Assembly (NCBI RefSeq): GCF_004152935.1
Contig: NZ_SETE01000001.1
Span: forward strand, 434,001 to 498,000
Length of the DNA: 64,000 bases
Direction of reading: 5' to 3'
Origin: Brumimicrobium glaciale
Lineage (GTDB): Bacteria > Bacteroidota > Bacteroidia > Flavobacteriales_D > Crocinitomicaceae
Shown: one piece after another, positions 34,871-44,700 of the stretch
Layout of the letters: every line of letters starts with the position of its first letter
Numbering within the stretch: the stretch's first letter is position 1
The notes under the pieces: model-generated
What the model was told of the DNA's origin: nothing
Databases searched by the model: none
The model's input: only the letters and a program-made list of their open reading frames with translations
Position numbers and translations under genes: made by a program

Positions 34871-35458
34871 CTATTCGGCATTCCTTCTAAACATCTTTGC
34901 AATGTATTTCCCTAAAATGTCAAATTCCAAATTCACGGTATCACCAACCCTCAATGCGTGAAATTGAGTATGTTCATACGTGTAAGGAATAATATGCACA
35001 GAAAACTGATTGTCTTTTGAATCTACGACAGTCAAACTCGCTCCATTAACTGTAATCGATCCCTTTTCAACTGTCATATCTTCTGATTTATATTGAAACG
35101 TGAATACCCAGCTGCCGTCCTTTTCTTCGACAGCAATGCACTCGCCTGTTGTGTCAACATGTCCTTGAACGATATGTCCGTCAAAACGACCGCTTGCTGG
35201 CATGCAGCGCTCCAAATTAACTTTGTTGCCAATCTTCCAGCTTGAAAGATCCGTTTTATTCAAAGTTTCATCAATTGCAGTAACAGTGTAGTCTTGGTTG
35301 TCGATTTTAACTACTGTCAGACAAACACCATTATGGGCCAAGCTTTGATCAATTTTTAATTCACTAACAAACGAACATGTAAGGGTGAAATGAATATTAG
35401 TTCCTTCTCTTTCAATGTTCTTTATTTCTCCAAGATCTTCGATTATTCCAGTAAACAT
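34871..35458 (-). CDS. ribE: riboflavin synthase, alpha chain
   Basis: A 195-residue protein made of two lumazine-binding repeats: MFTGIIEDLGEI with GVCLTVV and then GHIVQGHVDTTGE with NGASLTVVD. It converts two lumazine molecules to riboflavin. It follows panC at 14 bases, so both are likely one transcript. Confidence 0.95.
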   Translation of the reverse strand: MFTGIIEDLGEIKNIEREGTNIHFTLTCSFVSELKIDQSLAHNGVCLTVVKIDNQDYTVTAIDETLNKTDLSSWKIGNKVNLERCMPASGRFDGHIVQGHVDTTGECIAVEEKDGSWVFTFQYKSEDMTVEKGSITVNGASLTVVDSKDNQFSVHIIPYTYEHTQFHALRVGDTVNLEFDILGKYIAKMFRRNAE

Positions 35459-35472
35459 AAGCGTTTTTTATT

Positions 35473-36327
35473 TTAATTTTCTTCAGTGGAAACCATTTCC
35501 ATATTGTCAATAAGCCTCACTTCTCCACAAAATGCAGCAATACACGCTGTTGCTCCAGGAACCCAATATTGGTTCAAATCATTTAGGGTTTCAGGGTGAA
35601 CAATTTGTAAGTATTCCAATTTCAAAGCGCTGTCTTCGAAATAACGTTTCATTTTTTCCAATGTAACTGCTGGCGAATATGTTTTTGCCCAAGACTGACC
35701 TTTATTCAGTACTTGTGATATTACAACAGCTTGCTCAAGTTCTTGTTCACTCAATCTTAAATTTCTACTGCTCATTGCTAAACCACTTGGGTTTCTCATG
35801 GTATCTACAACCACTATTTTTACCGGTAATTTCAATTGTTTTACCATTTCAATTACAACAGCAACTTGTTGAAAATCCTTTCTTCCAAAATATGCTCTTG
35901 AAGGTTGAACCAATCTAAAAAATCTAGAAACAATATTTACAACTCCATCAAAATGTCCAGGTCGGTGTTTTCCCTCCATCGTGTTTTCGATGTGATCAAG
36001 ATCAACTTTTTCAGCTTTATAATCATCAGGATACATTTCTGATACCGCAGGAAGAAAAACAAAATCGCAGCCGTTTTTCTCCAAAAGTGCAATATCTTCA
36101 CTTTCAGTCCTAGGGTATTGTTCTAAATCTTTAGGGTTATTAAACTGTGTAGGGTTAACAAAAATACTCACAATTACAAAGTCGCATTCTGCTTTTGCTT
36201 GCTTGATTAATGATATGTGTCCCTCGTGCAAAGCGCCCATGGTAGGCACAAAGCCAATTTTACGGTTTTTTTCTCTTAACGGTTGAAGATGGCCGTCAAG
36301 TTCATTTATGCTGTGTAATTTTACCAA
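35473..36327 (-). CDS. panC: pantothenate synthetase
   Basis: A 284-residue protein with the ATP-binding FVPTMGALHEGHISLI, SIFVNPTQFNNPKDLEQYPR, YFGRKDFQQV and LAMSSRNLRLS. It joins pantoate and beta-alanine. There is no ATG near the N-terminus: the start that matches the family (VKLHSINELDGHL) is TTG at 36327, an unusual start that could limit translation. A TAGTTTTG box lies about 32 bases upstream. Confidence 0.93.
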   Translation of the reverse strand: MVKLHSINELDGHLQPLREKNRKIGFVPTMGALHEGHISLIKQAKAECDFVIVSIFVNPTQFNNPKDLEQYPRTESEDIALLEKNGCDFVFLPAVSEMYPDDYKAEKVDLDHIENTMEGKHRPGHFDGVVNIVSRFFRLVQPSRAYFGRKDFQQVAVVIEMVKQLKLPVKIVVVDTMRNPSGLAMSSRNLRLSEQELEQAVVISQVLNKGQSWAKTYSPAVTLEKMKRYFEDSALKLEYLQIVHPETLNDLNQYWVPGATACIAAFCGEVRLIDNMEMVSTEEN

Positions 36328-36358
36328 TATTTCTCTGACTAGATTAAATCTAAATCAA

Positions 36359-36407
36359 CAAAACTATCTTTTTATGCTGAAATTCCGAATTTTTTTTTAT
36401 ATTTTTG
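36359..36407. promoter_or_regulatory. divergent promoters for panC and the starch-synthase-like gene
   Basis: On the minus strand TAGTTTTG (36359-36366) faces panC; on the plus strand TATTTTTG (36400-36407) lies 25 bases before the next ATG. Both match TAnnTTTG. No TTG was found at the ideal 19-base spacing for either. Confidence 0.6.
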
Positions 36408-36432
36408 TAAACGTTTTACCAAAATACATTTC

Positions 36433-37257
36433 ATGGAGAAGAAGAAAATCCTTTTTGTTTCGCAAGAGATTAAACCATTTTTACCAAAGTCTGAAGTATC
36501 TACTGCAGCCCGTAAACTACCACAAGGAGTTCAAGAGAGTGGCAAAGAAATTAGAGTTTTCATGCCTCGATTTGGAGTGATTAATGAAAGACGTCACCAA
36601 TTGCATGAAGTAATTAGATTGTCTGGAATGAATCTTATTGTGGATGATATGGATCATCCTCTAATTATCAAAGTGGCTTCTATTCCAACAGCTCGTATGC
36701 AAGTTTATTTTATAGATAACGAGGAGTACTTTAAGCGTAAGGGTGTTTTCTCTAACGATAAGGGGGAAGAGTTTGAAGATAATGACGAACGTTCGATGTT
36801 CTTCTGTAGAGGAGTTCTTGAGACGGTTAAGAAATTAGGCTGGAAACCAGATATCATTCACTGTCACGGTTGGATGACTTCTTTAATGCCTATGTACGTT
36901 AAAGATATTTACAAAAATGATCCGCATTTCTCAGATACCAAGGTTATTTACTCATTATACGATAATGAGTTTAACAAAAATTGGGAAGGAAGATTTGATG
37001 AAAAACTTAAATTTGAAGGCTTTAGCGATGAGATTATCGATTCGATAAAAGCAGGTGATTATACCAGTTTAAACAAAGCTGCAATTAACCACTCTGATGG
37101 AGTAGTTATGGGGAGCGCGTCTGTTAACGATGAGTTGAAAAAAGCTTTTGAGGAAACTGAAGCTTTTAAATTAGAATTTGAATCTGAAGAGATTCAACCT
37201 AAGGTGATGAGTGAGTTTTTCGATAAAGTGATAGACGAAGAAGCATTGATTCAATGA
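36433..37257 (+). CDS. single-domain starch/glycogen synthase-like protein (GT5 N-domain)
   Basis: A 274-residue protein matching only the N-terminal half of glycogen synthase: ILFVSQEIKPFLPKSEVSTA, VFMPRFGVINERRHQ and PDIIHCHGWMTSLMPMYV. Full-length GT5 synthases are near 480 residues and need a second domain for ADP-glucose, so this protein may lack catalytic competence. This truncated type next to panC and DUF4270 is a normal arrangement in Bacteroidota. Its role is unknown. Confidence 0.8.
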   Translation: MEKKKILFVSQEIKPFLPKSEVSTAARKLPQGVQESGKEIRVFMPRFGVINERRHQLHEVIRLSGMNLIVDDMDHPLIIKVASIPTARMQVYFIDNEEYFKRKGVFSNDKGEEFEDNDERSMFFCRGVLETVKKLGWKPDIIHCHGWMTSLMPMYVKDIYKNDPHFSDTKVIYSLYDNEFNKNWEGRFDEKLKFEGFSDEIIDSIKAGDYTSLNKAAINHSDGVVMGSASVNDELKKAFEETEAFKLEFESEEIQPKVMSEFFDKVIDEEALIQ

Positions 37258-38582
37258 TGATAAAGAATACAAAGATTAATAAACTTAAAACGTGGCGAAA
37301 AGTAGCAGTACTTTTCGCTGCTTTTTTTTGTTTAAGCATAGTGATGTCCTCTTGCAAGAAGAAAAGGAACCCTGTTGGTTCTAGTGCCCTTTCATCTGAG
37401 ACACTAATGAATTCCAGTAGTGTAGATACTTTTCAGTTGAAAACATATACCGTTGAAGAAGATTCTATTTATTCAATGGATCCTAGTTTCAACCTTATCG
37501 GTAGTTACGTTGATGAGATCTATGGAAGAGTAGAAGCTAATTTCTATACGCAATTGACACTTTCTGGTTTTTCACCAGATTTCGGGAATTTAAGTGAAGT
37601 AGCAATTGATTCAGCAGTGATGGCATTTGAATACGGAGGATATTACGGTAATCTAACGGAACAATTATTTGAAGCTTACGAAATTTCAGATGAGTTGACA
37701 CGTGATTCCAGTTATCTGAGAACCTCAGTTGCGGGTGTTATACCACAACAATTAGTGCCAACGTTGAATAACGAAGGATTAATTACACCAAATCCATTGA
37801 AAGCTTCTGTTGTTGGTTCAGATACCCTTAATCCACAATTAAGAATACCAATGGATACCGTTTTTGCTCGTAACCTTTTGTCACTGGCACAAAATTCAAC
37901 CAATGATGCAGATTTCTTACAAAGCTTTAAAGGACTTCATTTTAAGGTGAATAATGGAATGCAGTCCGCTGGTGAAGGAACAATTCTTTATCTTTCAACA
38001 ACAAAGCCCGCTTCGAAAATGACGGTTTATTATACCAAAAACGGAGAAAAGGGGAGTTATGATTTTATCGTGAATGGATCAGCAATTGATTTCAATCATG
38101 TTGAAACCGATTATTCTGGAACAAAAGTTGAACAATTGATCAATGATTCAACATTGGGTGAAACTGAGTTTTATGCACAGTCATTTTCTACAAGAGCAAA
38201 AATTGAATTTAGTTCAATAGATTCTCTTCCTAAAAATATTATTATTCATCAAGCAACTTTAGAGTTACCAGTAAACTATTATAAAGGCAGTAATTTTTAC
38301 CCTAGTTCGGAAATAATTGCAAGTAGTGAGCCTTTTGGTAATGGTATAAAGTATTCAATTTATGAGGGTAAAACTAGTGTGCTCTATAATTCAACAAAGA
38401 AATCTTATGTCTTAGATTTAAGGAAACATATTCAAGGAATTATACAGGGAAAAATTCCAAATTCAGGTATATTTATTTCTCCTAAAAATTATAATTCAAC
38501 AGTTGAACGTATTGTATTTAATGGTGTTAACACCCAAAATAAAAAGAAACCTAAATTAAGTATTGTTTACACGGTGCTTTAG
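37254..38582 (+). CDS. DUF4270 lipoprotein
   Basis: A 442-residue protein with a signal peptide and lipobox (VLFAAFFCLSIVMSSCKK), then a beta-rich body typical of DUF4270 (VEANFYTQLTLSGF, SAVMAFEYGGYYGNL; later IEFSSIDSLPKNIIIHQATL). It overlaps the previous stop by four bases (ATGA), which implies coupled translation. Function is not known; it is predicted to be in the outer membrane or on the surface. Confidence 0.88.
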   Translation: MMIKNTKINKLKTWRKVAVLFAAFFCLSIVMSSCKKKRNPVGSSALSSETLMNSSSVDTFQLKTYTVEEDSIYSMDPSFNLIGSYVDEIYGRVEANFYTQLTLSGFSPDFGNLSEVAIDSAVMAFEYGGYYGNLTEQLFEAYEISDELTRDSSYLRTSVAGVIPQQLVPTLNNEGLITPNPLKASVVGSDTLNPQLRIPMDTVFARNLLSLAQNSTNDADFLQSFKGLHFKVNNGMQSAGEGTILYLSTTKPASKMTVYYTKNGEKGSYDFIVNGSAIDFNHVETDYSGTKVEQLINDSTLGETEFYAQSFSTRAKIEFSSIDSLPKNIIIHQATLELPVNYYKGSNFYPSSEIIASSEPFGNGIKYSIYEGKTSVLYNSTKKSYVLDLRKHIQGIIQGKIPNSGIFISPKNYNSTVERIVFNGVNTQNKKKPKLSIVYTVL

Positions 38583-38609
38583 TATTGATTAACTTAATAA
38601 AATTTAACT

Positions 38610-40457
38610 ATGTGTGGAATCGTCGCTTATATCGGAAAAGAACAAGCTTTTCCAATCATCCTAAAAGGTCTTAAAAGATTAGAATATAGAGGTTATGATA
38701 GTGCTGGAATTGCAGTGCTAAATAATGAGCCAGCACTTAATAATTATAAACGTTCTGGTAAAGTTTCTGAATTAGAGGATTTTGCTTCTGATAAAGATAC
38801 TTCTGGTACAATCGGAATAGGACATACACGTTGGGCAACTCATGGTTTGCCTAACAATACAAATGCTCACCCTCATGTTTCTACTGATGGAGAAATGGCA
38901 TTAATTCACAATGGTATCATTGAGAATTACGATTCATTGAAAGAAGAATTGATGTCAAGAGGATATGTTTTTCAAAGTGAAACAGATACGGAAGTTCTAA
39001 TTCACTTAATAGATGACATAAAGAAAAAAGAAAAAGTAAAGACAGCAGAAGCGGTTCGTATAGCACTAAATAGTGTTGTTGGCGCTTATGCAATTGTTGT
39101 TTTAAGTAAAGATAATCCAGATCAATTAATAGCTGCCCGTAAGTCAAGTCCTTTGGTTGTTGGAATTGGAAAAGACGGTGATTTCTATTTGGCATCTGAT
39201 GCAACACCAATAATCGAGTATACAAATGAAGTTGTATATATGGAGGATGAGGAAATTGCAATAGTTGATAGAAATGAAGGGTTAAGAATTTTTAGTATAC
39301 AAGATCAAGAAAAAGTTCCATATATCCAGCACTTAGAACTTCAATTAGAAGCAATAGAGAAAGGGGGATACGAGCATTTTATGCTTAAAGAAATCCATGA
39401 ACAACCTCGTTCTATTAAAGATTGCTTTAGAGGTAGACTTAACGTTGATGAAGGTTGGGTAAAACTTGGAGGAATAAAAGATTATGAGACTAAATTAGCG
39501 AACGCTAAGCGTATTATCATGATTGCATGTGGTACTTCATGGCATGCTGCTTTAGTTGGTGAATATCTATTTGAGGATTTAACAAGAATCCCGGTAGAGG
39601 TAGAATATGCTTCTGAATTTAGATACAGAAATCCAATCATAAACGAAGACGATATTGTAATTGCAATTTCTCAATCTGGAGAAACAGCAGATACAATGGC
39701 AGCTTTGAATTTAGCTAAATCAAAAGGTGCAACAATTTTAGGGATATGTAATGTTGTAGGTTCTTCTATCTCAAGAATTACAGACGCAGGATCATATACT
39801 CATGCTGGACCAGAAATTGGAGTGGCTTCAACAAAAGCTTTTACGGCTCAAGTTACTGTTCTTACTTTAATGGCTTTAGCGATTGCACGTAAAAAAGGCA
39901 CATTGGATGATTCACGTTTTAGAAGAATTATTACAGAATTGGAGCTTATTCCAAATAAAGTAGCCAAGATTTTAGAGAAAGCTCCAAAAATTGAAGAAAT
40001 TGCTGCAGTATATAAAGACGCAACCAACGCATTGTATTTAGGAAGAGGAAACTCTTTCCCAGTTGCTTTGGAAGGTGCGCTTAAGTTGAAAGAAATTTCA
40101 TATATCCATGCAGAAGGTTATCCAGCTGCGGAAATGAAACATGGTCCAATTGCTTTAATTGACGAGGAAATGCCAGTATTTGTTATTGCAACAAAAGGGC
40201 CGTCTTACGAAAAAGTAGTAAGTAATATCCAAGAAGTTAAAGCACGTAAAGGAAAAATAATTGCTGTAATTACAGAGGGCGATACGCAGGTGAAAGCAAT
40301 AGCTGATCACTATATAGAAATACCGGATACAGATGAAAATTTGACACCGTTATTAACAACTATTCCTTTCCAATTAATCTCGTACTATGTTGCGGTAATG
40401 AGAGGTGCAAACGTTGATCAACCAAGAAATTTAGCTAAGTCTGTAACTGTAGAATAA
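38610..40457 (+). CDS. glmS: glutamine--fructose-6-phosphate aminotransferase (isomerizing)
   Basis: A 615-residue enzyme of usual length. The nucleophile Cys2 follows the start Met (MCGIVAYIGK). The glutaminase domain shows RGYDSAGIAV and GHTRWATHG; two SIS domains follow with IACGTSWHAAL, SQSGETADTMAAL and the C-terminal RNLAKSVTVE. It makes glucosamine-6-phosphate for cell-wall and LPS precursors. The gene starts 28 bases after DUF4270. Confidence 0.97.
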   Translation: MCGIVAYIGKEQAFPIILKGLKRLEYRGYDSAGIAVLNNEPALNNYKRSGKVSELEDFASDKDTSGTIGIGHTRWATHGLPNNTNAHPHVSTDGEMALIHNGIIENYDSLKEELMSRGYVFQSETDTEVLIHLIDDIKKKEKVKTAEAVRIALNSVVGAYAIVVLSKDNPDQLIAARKSSPLVVGIGKDGDFYLASDATPIIEYTNEVVYMEDEEIAIVDRNEGLRIFSIQDQEKVPYIQHLELQLEAIEKGGYEHFMLKEIHEQPRSIKDCFRGRLNVDEGWVKLGGIKDYETKLANAKRIIMIACGTSWHAALVGEYLFEDLTRIPVEVEYASEFRYRNPIINEDDIVIAISQSGETADTMAALNLAKSKGATILGICNVVGSSISRITDAGSYTHAGPEIGVASTKAFTAQVTVLTLMALAIARKKGTLDDSRFRRIITELELIPNKVAKILEKAPKIEEIAAVYKDATNALYLGRGNSFPVALEGALKLKEISYIHAEGYPAAEMKHGPIALIDEEMPVFVIATKGPSYEKVVSNIQEVKARKGKIIAVITEGDTQVKAIADHYIEIPDTDENLTPLLTTIPFQLISYYVAVMRGANVDQPRNLAKSVTVE

Positions 40458-40463
40458 TAGAAT

Positions 40464-41246
40464 ATGAACATTGATTTAACAGGTAAACACGCAGTTGTTT
40501 GCGGAAGTACACAAGGAATAGGAAAAGAATCAGCTTTGGCATTGTCTAAGCAAGGTGCATCAGTTACTTTGGTAGCAAGAAATGAAGCCAAACTAAAAAC
40601 TGTTCTTGCTGAATTAGAGCCAAATGCTAAAAACGATTATATCGTTGCAGATTTCTCGAATCCAAAAGATTTAGAAAAAAAAATTAAAGCTTGGGCTTCT
40701 AAAAATAAAGCTCACATTTTATTGAATAATACTGGTGGACCAAAAGGAGGACCGATTAGGAAAGCAAAAGTTGAAGAATTTACTGATGCTTTTACAAATC
40801 ACCTTATTTGTAATCATGTTTTAGTTCAAGCGCTTTATCCTGGGATGAAAGAAGAAGGCTACGGTCGTATCATAAACATTATTTCAACAAGCGTTAAACA
40901 ACCTTTGGATGGACTAGGTGTTTCTAACACAATACGCGGTGCAGTTGCTAACTGGAGTAAAACTTTGGCCAATGAATTAGGTCAATACAATATTACAGTA
41001 AACAATGTACTTCCAGGAGCAACAAACACTGTAAGATTGCAATCTATTGCTGAAAATAAAGCAGCGCAATCATCAGGTTTAAATTACGAAGAGATTCTAG
41101 GAAATATGGCTGCACAGTCTCCTATGAAAAGAATAGCTCAACCAGAAGAAATCGCTAATGCAGTTGCGTTTTTGGCAAGTCCAGCAGCAAGTTATATCAA
41201 CGGAATAAATGTACCAGTCGACGGAGGAAGAACAAAGTCTTTATAG
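40464..41246 (+). CDS. atypical SDR-family oxidoreductase-like protein
   Basis: A 260-residue Rossmann protein. The cofactor motif GSTQGIG (14-20) and LLNNTGGP (86-93) are normal. The usual catalytic YxxxK is replaced: the segment is LGVSNTIRGAV with Ser154 and Arg158 in those positions. A subgroup of SDR proteins has this substitution, and its activity is unclear. The C-terminus INGINVPVDGGRTKSL is standard for the family. It follows glmS by 6 bases and is closed by a terminator. Confidence 0.85.
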   Translation: MNIDLTGKHAVVCGSTQGIGKESALALSKQGASVTLVARNEAKLKTVLAELEPNAKNDYIVADFSNPKDLEKKIKAWASKNKAHILLNNTGGPKGGPIRKAKVEEFTDAFTNHLICNHVLVQALYPGMKEEGYGRIINIISTSVKQPLDGLGVSNTIRGAVANWSKTLANELGQYNITVNNVLPGATNTVRLQSIAENKAAQSSGLNYEEILGNMAAQSPMKRIAQPEEIANAVAFLASPAASYINGINVPVDGGRTKSL

Positions 41247-41267
41247 TACAATAAACTAATATTTAAG

Positions 41268-41300
41268 AAAATGAGTGTGCTTCGGTACGCTCATTTTTTG
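41268..41300 (+). terminator. terminator after the glmS-SDR run
   Basis: AAAATGAGTGTGC and GTACGCTCATTTT pair with G-T wobbles around a short TTCG loop, followed by T's. Confidence 0.85.
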
Positions 41301-41732
41301 TTTTAGATACTTGCGATATGGTTTGTTCGTTTTTATTGGTCTCATAAATAGTTTAAAGTATGTGCTTTAGTGGATCTAGCTTTAGCTTCTGAAATATATT
41401 ATATCAACAATAAATGTTAGATAAAACACAAAAAGTCTAATATCTAAATATTTTGATAACTACAAAATTTTATTCTCATTTTAACTATGGTACTTTCAGG
41501 CCGTAGTGGGTCAGTTTTGTAGCTTTTTTTAATATAAAATCTAAATCATATTCAGCGTAGAATTAACATAATTATTCTTCCCTAATAACTCTGTGTCCTT
41601 TGGTATAACCCTTTTTTATCGTGCAAGGAGTTGGAATTGAATAGTGTGATTACTAATAAAAGTTAAATTAACACTTGTTTAACAGATTTTTAATTTCTAC
41701 ATTGTACCACATTTAATCTAAACCAACACCTT
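41301..41732. other. spacer before the adhesin array, partly duplicated at 49450-49830
   Basis: No gene seen. Words such as CTTTAGCTTCTGAAATAT, ACAAAAAGTCTAATATCTAA and CTATGG...CAGTTTTG (41330-41520) recur in the same order in the gap after the first giant gene. This is the expected trace of a tandem duplication. The promoter of the first gene is at 41675-41705. Confidence 0.65.
41675..41705 (+). promoter_or_regulatory. promoter of giant surface protein 1
   Basis: TTG at 41675-41677 is followed after 20 bases by TACATTGT (41698-41705), close to TAnnTTTG. The whole block is similar to that before the fourth gene (60977-61020), including TTAAATTAAC and TTTAAC/GTTAAC. Confidence 0.55.
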
Positions 41733-44700
41733 ATGAAAAATGTATTTCCAAATTTGAATTCAAATAAATCTGCTCATAATATGAAGCGATGGAAAACTTT
41801 TTCTAATCTCTTTCCCCCAATATTTCTAACAGGAAAGTTTAACAAAACTAGAGAAATTCGTACTACTCAAGAAGAGAGTGGTATGGTAAAAAATAATTTT
41901 ACATCATCCCTAACCTATAAATCTAAATTTATGAAAAGTTTTATTCTCTCTATTTTTTCTATTTTAATTCTAACAATAGGAAACACCCAAGTTTTAACAG
42001 AAGGATTTGAAAGCGGTATTCCTGTGAATTGGTCTCAAGAATATGAATCAGGGTCTGCAGATTGGGTGCAAGCAGCTCAAAATAGTAATAATACTATTGC
42101 TCCACGCACAGGAACGGGTATGGCTCATTTTCAAACTAACAATTACACTAGTGTTACAAAACTCGTCACTCCAGAGTTAGACTTAACATCTTTAACAGTT
42201 CCAGAGTTGTCCTTTTACTTTGCTAACGTGAGTTGGGGGAGCGACATAACTGAGTTAAGAATGTATTATAAAAACACTGCTGGAGGTGCTTGGACTCAAT
42301 TTGGATTGTCTTATACAACAGCCCATACTAGCTGGACACAAGTAGAAATTATATTGCCTAATCCTAGCAGTACATATTATATTGCTTTCGAAGGGTCTTC
42401 AAATTATGCTAGAGGATTAGAATTAGATGATATAATTGTTATAGAAGCTCCATCTTGTATAGCACCAACTGCTCTGACGACAACAAATATCACAGCTACA
42501 TCTGCTGATTTAGGCTGGACGGATAATAATTCTGCTACAGCATGGAATGTTGAATATGGTGCAGCTGGATTTGGCCAAGGAGGAGGAACAATGGTAACTG
42601 GAACTACAACAAATCCTCATTCATTATCAGGTTTATCTGGAAACACTGCTTATGACTTTTATGTTAAGTCAGATTGTGGTGGTGGAGATGAGAGTGCATG
42701 GTCAGGACCTTTTAGTTTTACAACAAGTTGTTCAGCGGCAAGTGTGCCTTACACTCAGGATTTTGAATCTGTAACTATTCCTGGTTTGCCATCATGTACT
42801 TCACTTGAAAATACAGGAATTGGAAATGATTGGAGGACAGGTAATCCAACAGGATTTACGGGACAAGTACTAAACTATTCTTATCATGGTTCATCTCCTG
42901 CCGGTACAGCTAATTCTTGGTTTTATACGCAAGGAATTGATCTTGATGCTGGAGTAGCTTATTCAATTTCTTATAAATACGGAAATAATAGTACAACTTG
43001 GACAGAAAGTTTGAAGGTTGCTTTTGGTGCATCTCCAGTTGAATTGTCAATGACAAATTCTTTAGCAGATTATCCAGCTATTAATACTAGTACCCCTATC
43101 GATGCCAATATTACTTTTACGGTGGCTACAGACGGTGTATACTATTTTGGGTTTAATTGTTATTCAATTGAAAATCAAAATCAATTATATGTAGATGATA
43201 TACTAGTTGATGTGGTTCCAACTTGTTTAGCCCCTTCTACACTAACAGCTGCCAACATTACCGCTTCATCAGCAGAATTAGGATGGACAGATAATGCATC
43301 AGCAACAACATGGAATGTTGAGTATGGTGCAGATGGATTTGCGCAAGTTGGTGGAACAACCATAACTGGAACGACTACTAACCCTTATTCATTATCTGGC
43401 TTATCAGCTAGTACAGATTATGACTATTATGTGCAAACAGATTGTGGTGGTGGAGATTTGAGCACTTGGGAAGGGCCTTTTAGTTTTACAACGCCTTGTG
43501 CAATTGAAGTACCTGATTATACAGAAGATTTCACAACCTTTTTAAATCCTTGCTGGAGTAAAGCAAAAGGACCAATTTCTGGGCCTACCTCTTTCGGTTC
43601 TTCCCAGTGGGTTTCTGATAACTTTGGGAATACAGGTTCAAACAATAGCGCAAGATTTAATTTATATAATACAGGAGGTCAAGAGTGGTTGATTACCCCA
43701 ATGTTTGATTTAACAGGAGGTGGTTTTGAAATCAATCTTGATGCAGCACTAACTCCATGGTCAGGTACCGCGAGCTCAATAATTGAAGCAGATGACGCTG
43801 TTTATGTAATGCAATCAATTGATGGTGGTGCTACATGGACAACGATATATACTTGGGATGCGGCTAATTCGCCATCCAATATAGGTGATAATATTACTAT
43901 AGATATTAGCGCTATAATAAGTGCAACAACACAGTTTGCTATTTTCGCTTTAGAAGGAAATACTTCAGGTGGTGATTACAGGTTCTTTATAGATAACTTT
44001 AAAGTGAGAACACCGCCTTCATGTAATGCTCCTTCTGCACTAACAGTAACAAATTTAACAGCTATATTAGCAGATTTAGGTTGGACAGAGAATGGAACAG
44101 CAACAGCATGGAATGTTGAGTATGGTGCAGATGGTTATACCCAAGGTGGAGGAACAATGGTTACTGCAACTACAACAAAACCGCATTCAATTTCTGGTTT
44201 GTCGGCAAATACTGCTTATGACTTTTATGTACAAGCAGATTGCGGGGGTGCTGGAACAAGTACTTGGTCTGGTCCTTTTAGTTTTACAACACCTGCTTCT
44301 TGTCCTGCTCCTTCAACTTTAACAGCAACAAACTTAACAGCAACGTCAGCTAGTCTAGGTTGGACAGAAAACGGTACAGCAACAACATGGAATGTTGAGT
44401 ATGGTGCAGATGGATTTGCGCAAGTTGGTGGAACAACCATAACTGGAACGACTACTAACCCTTATTCATTATCTGGCTTATCAGCTAGTACAGATTATGA
44501 CTATTATGTGCAAACAGATTGTGGTGGTGGAGATTTGAGCACTTGGGAAGGGCCTTTTAGTTTTACAACACCATGTGGTAGCATTACTCCAGATTATTCA
44601 ACTGATTTCACTTCGTTTCTGCCATCCTGTTGGGATGAAGCGAGTTCAGGTACGCTTACCACAGGACCTACTTCAATTGGAACTGGATCATGGCATCAAT

